Part shown: in pieces, positions 1 to 7,585 of the stretch
Layout: every line of letters starts with the position of its first letter
Numbering within the stretch: the first letter of the stretch is position 1
Origin: Eubacterium sp.
Lineage (GTDB): Bacteria; Bacillota_A; Clostridia; Lachnospirales; Lachnospiraceae
Reading direction: 5' to 3'
Assembly (NCBI GenBank): GCA_024687845.1
Contig: JAILEL010000155.1
Span: 1-15,330 of the forward strand
Length of the DNA: 15,330 nucleotides
Notes under the pieces: generated by a model
The model's input: only the letters and a program-made list of their open reading frames with translations
Database searches by the model: none
What the model was told of the DNA's origin: nothing
Program-made: the position numbers and the translations under genes

Positions 1-960
1 AGCTTCTGTGTAACATGCGTTGATTCTATGGATTCCTATGTGAATAATACAGTAGATCAGATAGGAAGTTTTGAATATGAATACTTCCTTAAGACTCCGG
101 AGATGGGTGAACCTGATAAAGGAAGTCCTATACTTGGAAGCACCTTTGAAGTTAAAGATAGAGATGATATGATAATGCTTCTGGGAATAGAGGATAGTAA
201 ATATATCAATTTCAGTGACGCAGATGGAAATGAGTTGGAATATGATGAAAGTCATTACTATATAACGACTATGGCGTCCCTCGCCTTTGGAGTAGGAAAG
301 GGAGATGAGATATCATTTATTAATCCTATTACCCTGGATGAATATAAAGTAAAGATAACTGATGTAATCGAAAATGATTCTCAGGCCACTATCTACTGTT
401 CAAGGGAAAATGTGGCAGAGCTTCTGGATATGCCTGAAGACTGTTACAACATCATAATGTCGGACGAAGCTATAGATATAGACGAAGAACAACTTGCCAA
501 AACCATAACAAAGCAGTCGCTTGCTGATCAGATAGATGAAGTAAAAAATGGTATGCAGAATATAGTCGGTATGCTAGAAATATTTGCAATCGCCATCTGC
601 GTAATAGTGGTCTATATGATGGTAAGTGTTCTGATATCAGAATCTGAATCCTCGGTTTCAATGCTAAAGGTTCTGGGATATCGAAATAAAGAGATAAATG
701 GAATGGTTACAAATGTCTATAATTTCCTCATTCCAATCGCCATCATACTAAGTATATTAATGGGTGTATATGGAACGAAGGCCGTGTTTGATGCAAATGT
801 TTCAATGTATAAAACTTATATAGAAACACTTATTTATCCAGTTTCCGTTCTAAAGATAATAATGCTTATATTAATCAGCTATATTCTGTCATTACTTCTC
901 CTGAGAGGAAAAGTCGGGAAAGTGAATCTCGTAGAAAGCCTGAAGGATAACAGAGAGTAG
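1..960 (+). CDS. FtsX-like ABC transporter permease, C-terminal part (5' end outside window)
   Basis: The frame is open from base 1, so the first ATG at 28 is internal and the gene is cut by the window edge; 319 residues are visible. A mostly soluble extracytoplasmic stretch fills roughly the first 185 residues. It is followed by three hydrophobic helices at about residues 187-213, 239-259 and 281-303. Between the first two lies the MLKVLGYRNKEI segment, typical of the cytoplasmic coupling loop of large clostridial FtsX/MacB-type permeases, and the protein ends in VNLVESLKDNRE, a usual tail for this group. Such permeases work with a separate ATPase, often in lipoprotein or peptide export or in mechanotransmission; the partner is not visible here. 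The gene converges on the minus-strand araC-type gene with a 12-bp gap and no hairpin terminator between them. I see no link to the iron genes downstream. The family call is firm; the substrate is unknown. Confidence 0.85.
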   Translation, partial: SFCVTCVDSMDSYVNNTVDQIGSFEYEYFLKTPEMGEPDKGSPILGSTFEVKDRDDMIMLLGIEDSKYINFSDADGNELEYDESHYYITTMASLAFGVGKGDEISFINPITLDEYKVKITDVIENDSQATIYCSRENVAELLDMPEDCYNIIMSDEAIDIDEEQLAKTITKQSLADQIDEVKNGMQNIVGMLEIFAIAICVIVVYMMVSVLISESESSVSMLKVLGYRNKEINGMVTNVYNFLIPIAIILSILMGVYGTKAVFDANVSMYKTYIETLIYPVSVLKIIMLILISYILSLLLLRGKVGKVNLVESLKDNRE

Positions 961-972
961 ACTCGCAAGTCA

Positions 973-1971
973 TCAATATGGGGAGTGGTTCCTTCTGTAT
1001 TCCAGCGGTTTACATTTATAATAGTCATGGAAGACCTTGGCGAAGCGGCCTTGATTTGAGAATCCGATACTGCTTGCTATTTCAAGAATTGAGAGTGAAG
1101 TATTCTGCAGTTTATCTGCGGCGTATTTCATTCTTTTTTCTTTCATGTAGTCTGATATGCAGGAGCCGTATACTTCTTTAAAGTAATTCTTCAGACTGGT
1201 TTCGCTTACTCCCAGTTCCGCTGCGATTTCGTGAACGGGTATATGCTTGCTAAGGTCGCTTGTCAGGATATCATGTGTTCTTCTTGCCATTGCTGCCTGT
1301 CCCGAGGTGAGATAGTTTGATTTGGAAGGAGATACAACGTCTTCGGATAATAGTAGCTCAAAGATTTCGAGAACCTTGAGCCTGATTCTTCCCAGATTCT
1401 TCGTGCTAAGTAGCTGATACAGCTCCTTGAAAGAGGTCAGCAGTCTTGCATCGGCTTTCCCGATAAAGGTTTCGGTTTGGCTCAGATATTTCGATATTAG
1501 CTGCTCAATATCTATAGAAAATATTCCAAGAAAATCCTTTGTGCTTTCATCTATCAGGCTTTCAATAATACTTATCTCCAGCCCGGTGTATTTCCCAAGC
1601 GGATAGTAGAATGCATCCATTCGCCTTTTTCTGGCAATGCATGTAAGCTGCGGAGATATGTAACTTACTGCTTCTCCGGGATGTTTAAATTCACACCTTC
1701 CAGTCAGACATTGATTGATGGTAGTTAGTTCGTAATTATAAATTTTTTCATCAAATGGGATAGATGATCCGATTTCTTCATTCAGCGAAAGGAATATTCC
1801 TGCCAAAATAGGGAAAATGGTAATCTTAATGCTTCCAGTATCATAGTCAGCTCTTAGTTCTTTTATATCATTTTTGGAATAAAGCATTTCGTTTACAGCT
1901 GCTGAAAACTCATATTGATAAACATGCTGCTTCGTAGCACTGTATTTATTTGTCTGTTTTTTTATATCCAT
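973..1971 (-). CDS. AraC-family transcriptional regulator 1
   Basis: This is a 332-residue regulator. The last 100 residues form the double helix-turn-helix AraC DNA-binding domain: the first HTH is at about 243-265 (IPVHEIAAELGVSETSLKNY) and the second at about 294-315 (ILEIASSIGFSNQGRFAKVF), closing with KPLEYRR. The N-terminal part is a sensor-like domain containing INQCLTGRCEF near residue 85, the CxxGRxE signature shared with araC-type protein 2 in this window. I chose ATG at 1971 because GGGAGAG sits 6 bases upstream on the minus strand; the in-frame TTG at 1986 would overlap that ribosome binding site. The gene diverges from feoA and has its own sigma-70-like promoter in the shared region. 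Position suggests control of feoAB or of the neighbouring import genes, but no target is proven. The sensed ligand is unknown. Confidence 0.88.
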   Translation of the reverse strand: MDIKKQTNKYSATKQHVYQYEFSAAVNEMLYSKNDIKELRADYDTGSIKITIFPILAGIFLSLNEEIGSSIPFDEKIYNYELTTINQCLTGRCEFKHPGEAVSYISPQLTCIARKRRMDAFYYPLGKYTGLEISIIESLIDESTKDFLGIFSIDIEQLISKYLSQTETFIGKADARLLTSFKELYQLLSTKNLGRIRLKVLEIFELLLSEDVVSPSKSNYLTSGQAAMARRTHDILTSDLSKHIPVHEIAAELGVSETSLKNYFKEVYGSCISDYMKEKRMKYAADKLQNTSLSILEIASSIGFSNQGRFAKVFHDYYKCKPLEYRRNHSPY

Positions 1972-2017
1972 AAAATACTCTCCCAACTTTAGTGCTAAAT
2001 GAACCTTTTTTGGCTAA

Positions 2018-2047
2018 ATTGGTATAGAAATTCGAATAGGTTATATT
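2018..2047 (+). promoter_or_regulatory. Putative sigma-70 promoter of feoAB
   Basis: TTGGTA at 2018-2023 and TATATT at 2042-2047 are separated by 18 bp (17 bp if TTATAT is taken as the -10). Transcription would start near 2054, leaving a leader of about 110 bases before feoA. The element overlaps the minus-strand promoter of araC-type gene 1. Prediction from consensus only. Confidence 0.5.
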
Positions 2048-2048
2048 T

Positions 2049-2077
2049 ATTATACACAAGTTAGAATAATATAACAA
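2049..2077 (-). promoter_or_regulatory. Putative sigma-70 promoter of araC-type gene 1
   Basis: Read on the minus strand, TTGTTA (2077-2072) and a perfect TATAAT (2054-2049) are separated by exactly 17 bp. Transcription would start near 2042 and leave a 5' leader of about 70 bases. The -35 hexamer overlaps the operator-like site at 2060-2075, so a repressor bound there would also affect this promoter. Confidence 0.6.
2060..2075 (+). promoter_or_regulatory. Degenerate fourth copy of the TTAG-N6-CTAA operator, upstream of feoA
   Basis: GTTAGAATAATATAAC matches the clean operator at 13279-13294 at 13 of 16 positions and keeps TTAG, then six bases, then ATAA in place of CTAA. It begins 12 bases after the -10 box of the predicted feoA promoter, the same general placement as the other three copies. 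It is AT-rich, so chance similarity is possible, but its position and the iron-transport gene downstream make it credible. Confidence 0.45.
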
Positions 2078-2166
2078 ATGAAATCTTCCAAAGTTCCTTT
2101 GATAAGGGGATTTGTCAGCCCTGTTGGAAAAGAATTTGGAAAATCAAGGAGGCAAGGAGGGATAGA

Positions 2167-2382
2167 ATGAAACTTACCGAAACTAAGGAAGGATACCAGG
2201 GCAGGGTTGTATCTATGGATGGAGATAGTCATATGATAAGTCGAGCAGTTTCCATAGGTATAGTGCCAGGTGGTATCGTTAAGGTTTTTAAAAACAGACG
2301 TAAACAGCCGGTTCTTATATATAGCCGTGATTCGATGATCGCACTTAATAGAGAAGATGCTGCATGCATAGTGGTTGAATGA
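2167..2382 (+). CDS. feoA: FeoA, ferrous iron transport accessory protein
   Basis: A 71-residue protein with the normal FeoA length and SH3-like beta-barrel pattern. The conserved turn is seen as SIGIVPGGIVKVFKN at about residues 29-43, and the C-terminus (ALNREDAACIVVE) matches the usual closing strand in which a hydroxyl or basic residue and Ala precede an Ile-Val strand. FeoA is a small cytoplasmic partner that is thought to act on the FeoB G domain and is required for normal Fe(II) uptake. AAGGAGGG at 2154-2161 lies 5 bases before the ATG, a strong ribosome binding site. FeoB follows 65 bp downstream on the same strand with no terminator between, so the two are one operon. No feoC is seen. 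Confidence 0.9.
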   Translation: MKLTETKEGYQGRVVSMDGDSHMISRAVSIGIVPGGIVKVFKNRRKQPVLIYSRDSMIALNREDAACIVVE

Positions 2383-2447
2383 TACGAAATTATAGTTTGA
2401 ATAAGTCTTTTGTAAGCTTATAAATATGTTTGGAAAGAGGGAATATG

Positions 2448-4463
2448 ATGAAGAAGATAGCTTTACTGGGACAGCCAAATGCTGGAAAGTCCACTATATT
2501 CAATGGACTTACAGGACTTAGGCAGCATGTTGGTAACTGGCCTGGAAAAACAGTTGAGAAAAAGGAAGGCACATTTACGGCAGATGGACAGGAGATACTT
2601 GTTGCAGATTTGCCTGGAAGCTACAGTCTTTCTGCTAATTCAGACGAAGAGATTGTAACAAGGGATTATATAATTTCCGGAAATGCTGATATGGTTCTTA
2701 TTATAATAGATGCATCACAGCTGGAGCGAAGCCTCTACATGATGGCTGATTATGCGGGTATAAAGGTTCCTGCAGTGCTTGTGCTGAATCTTATGGATGT
2801 AGCTAAACAGAAGGGCATGACAATTGATACAGACGCTCTGAGTGCAAAGCTTGGTATTCCAGTTATTCCATTTGTAGCGGCAGACAAGAAGGGTTACGAT
2901 GATCTGAAGAAAAAACTGCTAAGAGCTCTTTCTGAAGAAAATAGTATGTCTACGGATGTCTTTGAAGAACAGTTTATTAGAAAAGATTTTGGTTACGATG
3001 AGGTGAATGAGCTTGTCAGTTCTGCAGAGAGTGATCAGGTTTCATCCTTCTGGTATGCTGCAAAAGCACTGGAGTCGGATGAAAATGTAATGGGGATACT
3101 TAAGAAAAAACTTTCATCTGATGCATATAGTAAACTCGAAGCTAAAGTAAAGAGTATAGATAAGGCTGCACTTACATCAGGTATCTGCAAGTTTGATGCT
3201 GTTCATGACCTGACAAGCAAAGTGCTTAAAAAGAAAGCTGGGGCAGAGAAGTTATCCCGTTTTGATAAAATAGCTACTGGAAGAATAAGTGGAAAGATAC
3301 TTGCTTTTGTTATGGTACTTCTTGCCTTTGCAGTTGCAATGGTAATAGCGGCGCCTATCATGGGTATAGCCGGTATGATTCCTACAACCCTAAGTGAACC
3401 GATAGCAAATGCGTTAAATGGATGGGGGGTTCATCCATTCTTAGTTAATCTAATATCAGTAGTTTTGCTTAATATTTTGTTTTTCGTTCTCTCTATGGCA
3501 GGATTCGTTCTGGGAGTTAACTTTGCATTTTCAATCCTGGAAGAAGTTGGATACATGGCCCGTATATCCTTCGTATTCGACAATATGATGCGTAGGCTAG
3601 GACTTCAGGGAAAGAGTATATGTGCATTCTTTATGGGACTTGGTTGTACCATGGGTGGTGTTACAGGAACAAGAGTTCTGGATAATTATGGACAGAGACT
3701 TCTTGCTATGGCTCTTATATGGTCTGTTCCATGCGGCTCGACCTGGTCGGTTATTCCAACTCTTGCAGCTGTATTCTATGGCCCGGTTGGATCCCTGGCA
3801 GTAACCTTTGCAATAGTTGCAATGATGTTTTTATCTATAATGCTTGTTTCGCTCATTTTTGGAAAGAAGCTTTCTCCAGTTGAACAGAGAACTGGTATTG
3901 TGATGGAGCTTCCTCCATATCATAAACCAAGATGGGGACATATAATCAGAACAACACTTATAAAGGGTGTGGATGTATTTAAGCGTGCACTTAGTACAGT
4001 ACTTATTGTTTCCATAGTATTCTATTTACTTTCTTATGCATGGAATGGAAGAACAAGTATACTTATGACTGTTGGTCAGGCTATAGAGCCTGTGACACAT
4101 GTATTTGGACTTACCTGGCAGGCATTTATGGCATTCCTCTCATCTATGCTGGCAAAGGAGTCTATGCTTGGAGTATTAGGTGCTCTCTTTGGTGGAGCAA
4201 CTGATGTTACAAGTATTGCATTTAATGCCAAGAGTGGTATAGATACTTCAGTTATGAGTACTCTTCCTCAGTTCTTTACCAAGGCAGAAATGCTGGCGTT
4301 CCTTTTCGCTGTTTCCTTCAACATGCCTTGCGTTATGGCAATGAGTACAACCTACAAGGAAAATCATTCAAAGAAATGGACGGCAATAATCGCCGGCTAC
4401 TATACAGCATTTTCACTGGTGCTTGCATTTATTGCATACCATATAGGACTTATAATTTTCTAA
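2448..4463 (+). CDS. feoB: FeoB-family GTPase-coupled metal (ferrous iron) transporter, divergent Gate motifs
   Basis: A 671-residue inner-membrane transporter. The N-terminal G domain has G1 GQPNAGKST (8-16), the switch I threonine in NWPGKTVE (T35), G3 DLPG (54-57) and G4 NLMD (114-117). A helical guanine-dissociation-inhibitor-like domain follows to about residue 255, then a membrane domain with about eight helices from residue 280. Conserved cysteines are present at C400 (GLGC), C429 (VPC) and C628 (NMPC). The Gate motifs differ from textbook FeoB: CTMGGVTGTR replaces CN.P..MATR and PCGSTWSVIP replaces SCGARLPVY. Start: GAAAGAGGG ends 6 bases before ATG 2448; ATG 2445 directly precedes it and is possible, while the in-frame TTG at 2430 would precede the ribosome binding site. 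The feoA neighbour supports iron, but some FeoB paralogues carry manganese, so the metal is not settled. Confidence 0.9.
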   Translation: MKKIALLGQPNAGKSTIFNGLTGLRQHVGNWPGKTVEKKEGTFTADGQEILVADLPGSYSLSANSDEEIVTRDYIISGNADMVLIIIDASQLERSLYMMADYAGIKVPAVLVLNLMDVAKQKGMTIDTDALSAKLGIPVIPFVAADKKGYDDLKKKLLRALSEENSMSTDVFEEQFIRKDFGYDEVNELVSSAESDQVSSFWYAAKALESDENVMGILKKKLSSDAYSKLEAKVKSIDKAALTSGICKFDAVHDLTSKVLKKKAGAEKLSRFDKIATGRISGKILAFVMVLLAFAVAMVIAAPIMGIAGMIPTTLSEPIANALNGWGVHPFLVNLISVVLLNILFFVLSMAGFVLGVNFAFSILEEVGYMARISFVFDNMMRRLGLQGKSICAFFMGLGCTMGGVTGTRVLDNYGQRLLAMALIWSVPCGSTWSVIPTLAAVFYGPVGSLAVTFAIVAMMFLSIMLVSLIFGKKLSPVEQRTGIVMELPPYHKPRWGHIIRTTLIKGVDVFKRALSTVLIVSIVFYLLSYAWNGRTSILMTVGQAIEPVTHVFGLTWQAFMAFLSSMLAKESMLGVLGALFGGATDVTSIAFNAKSGIDTSVMSTLPQFFTKAEMLAFLFAVSFNMPCVMAMSTTYKENHSKKWTAIIAGYYTAFSLVLAFIAYHIGLIIF

Positions 4464-4474
4464 CATAATTAACT

Positions 4475-4507
4475 AAGCCGCTATGATTAGTTTCATAGCG
4501 GCTTTTT
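4475..4507 (+). terminator. Intrinsic terminator of feoAB
   Basis: A perfect 12-bp inverted repeat, AAGCCGCTATGA (4475-4486) and TCATAGCGGCTT (4493-4504), with a 6-base loop and a following T run. It begins 11 bases after the feoB stop codon and separates feoAB from the araC2 regulatory region. Confidence 0.93.
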
Positions 4508-4533
4508 CAGTGTGAAATCAATAGTGCTTTTTG

Positions 4534-4575
4534 AGTTAAATGTGAATAGTAACAGTTAACCATGAATAGCTACAG
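4534..4575 (+). repeat. Tandem 22-bp direct repeat, 20-bp period (putative AraC-type activator sites)
   Basis: Two copies, 4534-4555 and 4554-4575, agree at 17 of 22 positions and start exactly 20 bp apart. The best conserved parts are AGTTAA, TGAATAG and ACAG. A further TGTGAA copy lies at 4511, 30 bp before the TGTGAA at 4541. Direct repeats spaced by two helical turns are the usual target of AraC-family dimers. They lie upstream of the promoter and operator of araC-type gene 2. Confidence 0.5.
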
Positions 4576-4586
4576 CAATTTTAAAA

Positions 4587-4641
4587 CAAAATGGAGCATA
4601 AATATCAAAATGGAGTGGCATATTCGCTTGGAATGTGGCAT
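4587..4641 (+). repeat. Second direct-repeat block upstream of araC-type gene 2
   Basis: CAAAATGGAG occurs at 4587-4596 and 4606-4615, 19 bp apart. GTGGCAT occurs at 4615-4621 and 4635-4641, exactly 20 bp apart. The second GTGGCAT abuts the putative -10 box, and the first overlaps the place where a -35 box would be; no good -35 hexamer is visible there. This layout fits an activator-dependent promoter. AAATGGAGCAT, part of the first copy, recurs inverted at 13206. Confidence 0.45.
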
Positions 4642-4647
4642 TATTAT
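4642..4647 (+). promoter_or_regulatory. Putative -10 box of the araC2-ABC operon
   Basis: TATTAT lies 14 bp (start to start) before the palindromic operator, the same distance as the TAGAAT box before the operator at 13279. The -35 position is poor (CATATT at 4619-4624 with a 17-bp spacer), which suggests help from an activator. Confidence 0.4.
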
Positions 4648-4655
4648 GACTGCTG

Positions 4656-4671
4656 ATTAGATATATCTAAT
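4656..4671 (+). promoter_or_regulatory. Palindromic operator, copy 1 (TTAG-N6-CTAA)
   Basis: ATTAGATATATCTAAT is a perfect 16-bp palindrome. It matches the operators at 9414-9429 and 13279-13294 with consensus RTTAGWT-NN-ATCTAAY, and sits where the transcription start should be, about 47 bp before the start codon of araC-type gene 2. The TTAG to CTAA spacing of 10 bp equals that between half-sites in the DtxR/IdeR iron-box consensus. A repressor site is the simplest reading. Confidence 0.7.
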
Positions 4672-4717
4672 TATATTAAGAAGTTTCTAATCCATAATAA
4701 TCAAAAGAGGTTGTGAT

Positions 4718-5740
4718 ATGAATGATAATTTGATAAGTGGGGTCCTGAAAAGCAAGGGGTTCGGATCGAATGTTCAGTCTGTCGCTGAGAGTGATGATGT
4801 TCACGTTCTTAGGATCCAGTCGCCTACAGGTGAAGGATATATGACTCTCTACATGGTGATGAAGGGTGTATACGTTATGTTTGATGAGTTTCATCTGGAT
4901 TCCTGTGAGTCTGAGTTCAAGAACATGGAAAGTGTATTCTGTATTGATCACTGCAGACAGGGGAGAATAGAACATGAGAACCTGCTGGGTAATAAGTTCT
5001 ATATGGAATCAGGTGATCTAAAGCTAGGAAGACGAATAAATCATTCGGGGCGTATTCATATGCCGAATGGCTATTACTATGGCATGACGATAGGCTTTGA
5101 AATCGGAGCGGCAGAGAATAGTATAAAGACCGAGCTTTCGGGAATTGATATAGATATTGGGGCTATCGTTGAAAAATTCAGTTCACATGATATGTTTGAT
5201 TCTTCCGATAAGAGTATTTTTTCCGATAAGGAATACTTTATCAGAAGAGATAGCTTACTGAAAAATGATGAATATATAGAACACGTATTAAGTGAAATGT
5301 ATAACATTCCAAAAGAGATAAGAATGGAGCTTTTTAAGGTGAAGATTATGGAGCTTCTTCTTAGGCTGAAAATGCTGGATAAGACTTTGTATAAGGATGA
5401 CAGAATATATATTCCTGCGAGTCAGGCAGAGAAAATAAAGGAAGTTCATAAGCTGATAATAGATTCTCCGGGTAAAAACTATACAGTGGAGGATCTGTCG
5501 CAAATGTTTGGTATACCGGAATCTACACTTAGGAAAAACTTCCGTGAGATATATGGCAGCCCGATATATAAATACATAAAGAAATTCAAAATAAATAAGG
5601 CTGCGGAGTTACTAAAAAATGATAGCAGCCTGAAAGTTTCGGATGTAGCAGAAAGTGTGGGATACGATAATCCATCCAAGTTCGCAGCTGCATTTAAGGA
5701 TGTTATGGGCATGAATCCTATGGATTTTAGAAATATATGA
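4718..5740 (+). CDS. AraC-family transcriptional regulator 2
   Basis: A 340-residue regulator. The C-terminal AraC domain has a first HTH at about 256-276 (TVEDLSQMFGIPESTLRKNF) and a second at about 306-327 (KVSDVAESVGYDNPSKFAAAF), ending MNPMDFRN. The N-terminal domain contains CIDHCRQGRIEHE at about 75-87, the same CxxGRxE signature as araC-type protein 1, so the two are paralogues. AAAGAGG at 4704-4710 lies 7 bases before the ATG. The gene is followed after 83 bp by two ABC half-transporters with no terminator between, so it is probably the first gene of their operon. It has a dense direct-repeat region upstream and a TTAG-N6-CTAA operator at its start site. By analogy with YbtA and PchR, AraC regulators that sense a siderophore and activate its importer, it may respond to the imported ligand; this is inference from context. 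Confidence 0.88.
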   Translation: MNDNLISGVLKSKGFGSNVQSVAESDDVHVLRIQSPTGEGYMTLYMVMKGVYVMFDEFHLDSCESEFKNMESVFCIDHCRQGRIEHENLLGNKFYMESGDLKLGRRINHSGRIHMPNGYYYGMTIGFEIGAAENSIKTELSGIDIDIGAIVEKFSSHDMFDSSDKSIFSDKEYFIRRDSLLKNDEYIEHVLSEMYNIPKEIRMELFKVKIMELLLRLKMLDKTLYKDDRIYIPASQAEKIKEVHKLIIDSPGKNYTVEDLSQMFGIPESTLRKNFREIYGSPIYKYIKKFKINKAAELLKNDSSLKVSDVAESVGYDNPSKFAAAFKDVMGMNPMDFRNI

Positions 5741-5823
5741 TTGACGAGAGGGCCAGAAAAATAAGACCTGAAAATTGAGGTAAAAAATAGAGATATTGTT
5801 AAGAGATAGAGGTGACGAAAAAA

Positions 5824-7581
5824 ATGAAATCATCAGATAATTGGTTTAAGACGCTGCTGTCTTATGCGAAAGGCAGCGGTACAAAGCTTGCTATATCAGT
5901 AGTGCTTTCGATAATAAGTCTGGTATCAGGTATAGTACCGTACTTCTGCGTATATAAGATGCTTGATGCATATATGACGAGCGGACTTGATAAAGAGACT
6001 GTTTTCTTCTGGGGGCTAATAGCACTCGGAATGTATTTTATAAAGGTTTTGGCCTTTGGATTATCGACAGGTATATCTCATTATGTTGCATTTAATGTCC
6101 TGGAAGGAATGAGACTTAAGGTTGCGGATGTATTTATGAAAGCTCCGCTGGGTGAAGTGTATGCACATTCGATAGGTGAGATAAAGGGGATTATAGTAGA
6201 CAAGATAGAAGATATAGAGCCGCCGCTTGCACATTTTGTGCCGGAAGGTTCTGGACATCTGGTACTACCTATAGTCAGCTTTGTTGCACTCTGCATGATA
6301 GATATAAGAGTGGCGCTTGGTGCACTTGCTGCTTTGCCTATAGGAATAGTATTTATGATGCTTACATTTTCTATAAGTGGAAGAAATCTGGCTAAGTATC
6401 AGGAAGCGAATGCACATATGAACAGTGTAATAGTTGAATATATTGAAGGAATTGAGGTTATAAAGGCCTTCGGTAAGACAGGTGTAAGCTATGAAAAATA
6501 TGCCGGAGCTATAATGGATTATCGGGATTTCGTTATTGAATGGATGAAGGATACCTGGGTTACTATGAAGCTGGCATTTGCTTTTATGCCTGCAACCCTG
6601 CTGGGTGTAGTTCCCATCAGTGTTCTTCTGATAGACAAGGGAAGTATGTCTGTTTCAGAAATGGCGCTTGCAGTTATGCTTGCAATGTCAATGGTCATAA
6701 GTATGACAAAGATTGAGGTGTTCTCTAATAGCCTTAGAGAAATGGAGTATACAGTTAAAGAGATTCAGAAGCTTTTCGATATGAAAACACTCAGTGAACC
6801 TAGTGTTGAGAAGCTGCCTGAAAGATATGATGTTAAGCTGAAAAATGTTCATTTTACTTATGATGAAAAGGAAGGCGAGGTACTTCACGGAATAGATCTT
6901 GCTCTTCCAGAGGGAAGTTTTACTGCACTTGTTGGACCAAGCGGTGGTGGCAAGTCTACGGTTGCTAAGCTGATCGCAAGGTTCTGGGATGTAACTGATG
7001 GAAGTATAGAAATTGGTGGAGTGGATATTAAGGACATGAAGGTGACAAGCCTTGCAAATCTTGTAAGCTTTGTTACTCAGGATAACTTCCTCTTCAGATG
7101 TTCTCTCCTTGAAAATATAAGGCTTGGAAATCCTGATGCTACAGATGAAGAAGTTAAAGCGGCGGCACGTGCGGCCTGTTGTGAGGAATTCATCCTCAAG
7201 CTTCCTGATGGATATAATACATCAGCTGGTGAAGCAGGAAAGAGACTTTCCGGTGGTGAGAGACAGCGTATTGCGATAGCCAGAATGATGCTGAAAAATG
7301 CACCAATCGTAATACTGGACGAGGCAACAGCGTTTACAGATCCAGAAAATGAGGATAAACTCCAGCAGTCTATTGCAGCTCTAACAAAGAATAAGACACT
7401 GCTTGTCATAGCTCACAGATTATCCACGATTAAAGAAGCAGATAACATAGTGGTTTTAAGTGACGGTAAGATCGAAGCATCAGGAAAGCAGGATGAACTT
7501 ATGGAGAAGTGTCCGCTTTATAACAGAATGTGGCAGGCACATATAGGTGCAAGAAAATGGTCTGCAGGAAAGGCGGTTTGA
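5824..7581 (+). CDS. ABC half-transporter, exporter fold, YbtP/IrtA-like (subunit 1 of heterodimer)
   Basis: A 585-residue fusion of a six-helix membrane domain (about residues 20-300) and an ATPase domain (about 337-575). The ATPase is intact: Walker A GPSGGGKST (371-379), Q-loop Q419, signature LSGGE (475-479), Walker B with catalytic E500, and H-loop H531. Coupling-region motifs such as IEYIEGIEVIKAF-like and DYRDFVIEW, and the D-loop context ATAFTDPENE, recall the YbtPQ/IrtAB group, which have an exporter fold but import metal-siderophore complexes. There is no siderophore-reductase domain as in IrtA. Start: ATG 5824 is 8 bases after AGAGGTGA (5808-5815); GTG 5812 lies inside that ribosome binding site. 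The next ABC gene starts 4 bp after the stop, so they form a heterodimer. Import direction and ligand are inferred; a drug-type exporter is the alternative. Confidence 0.85.
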   Translation: MKSSDNWFKTLLSYAKGSGTKLAISVVLSIISLVSGIVPYFCVYKMLDAYMTSGLDKETVFFWGLIALGMYFIKVLAFGLSTGISHYVAFNVLEGMRLKVADVFMKAPLGEVYAHSIGEIKGIIVDKIEDIEPPLAHFVPEGSGHLVLPIVSFVALCMIDIRVALGALAALPIGIVFMMLTFSISGRNLAKYQEANAHMNSVIVEYIEGIEVIKAFGKTGVSYEKYAGAIMDYRDFVIEWMKDTWVTMKLAFAFMPATLLGVVPISVLLIDKGSMSVSEMALAVMLAMSMVISMTKIEVFSNSLREMEYTVKEIQKLFDMKTLSEPSVEKLPERYDVKLKNVHFTYDEKEGEVLHGIDLALPEGSFTALVGPSGGGKSTVAKLIARFWDVTDGSIEIGGVDIKDMKVTSLANLVSFVTQDNFLFRCSLLENIRLGNPDATDEEVKAAARAACCEEFILKLPDGYNTSAGEAGKRLSGGERQRIAIARMMLKNAPIVILDEATAFTDPENEDKLQQSIAALTKNKTLLVIAHRLSTIKEADNIVVLSDGKIEASGKQDELMEKCPLYNRMWQAHIGARKWSAGKAV

Positions 7582-7585
7582 TAGA

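Noticed and set aside
28..960. ATG at 28 as the true start of the FtsX-like gene
   Set aside because: The frame is open back to base 1, no ribosome binding site precedes the ATG, and the family has an N-terminal membrane helix and ATPase-facing region that would lie upstream.
1987..2000. TTTAGTGCTAAA near the araC-type gene 1 start as a fifth operator
   Set aside because: TTAG and CTAA are only 2 bases apart instead of 6, and it lies in the 5' leader rather than at the transcription start. It may be unrelated or a site for another factor.
2050..2478. Minus-strand open frame of 142 codons across feoA
   Set aside because: It is antisense to feoA and the start of feoB, has low-complexity composition and no recognisable domain; feoA is well supported by family motifs and a strong ribosome binding site.
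5741..5823. Separate promoter for the first ABC pair between araC-type gene 2 and 5824
   Set aside because: TTGACG at 5741-5746 has no -10 at acceptable spacing, and TTGAGG at 5775 is also poorly partnered. Co-transcription with araC-type gene 2 is simpler.
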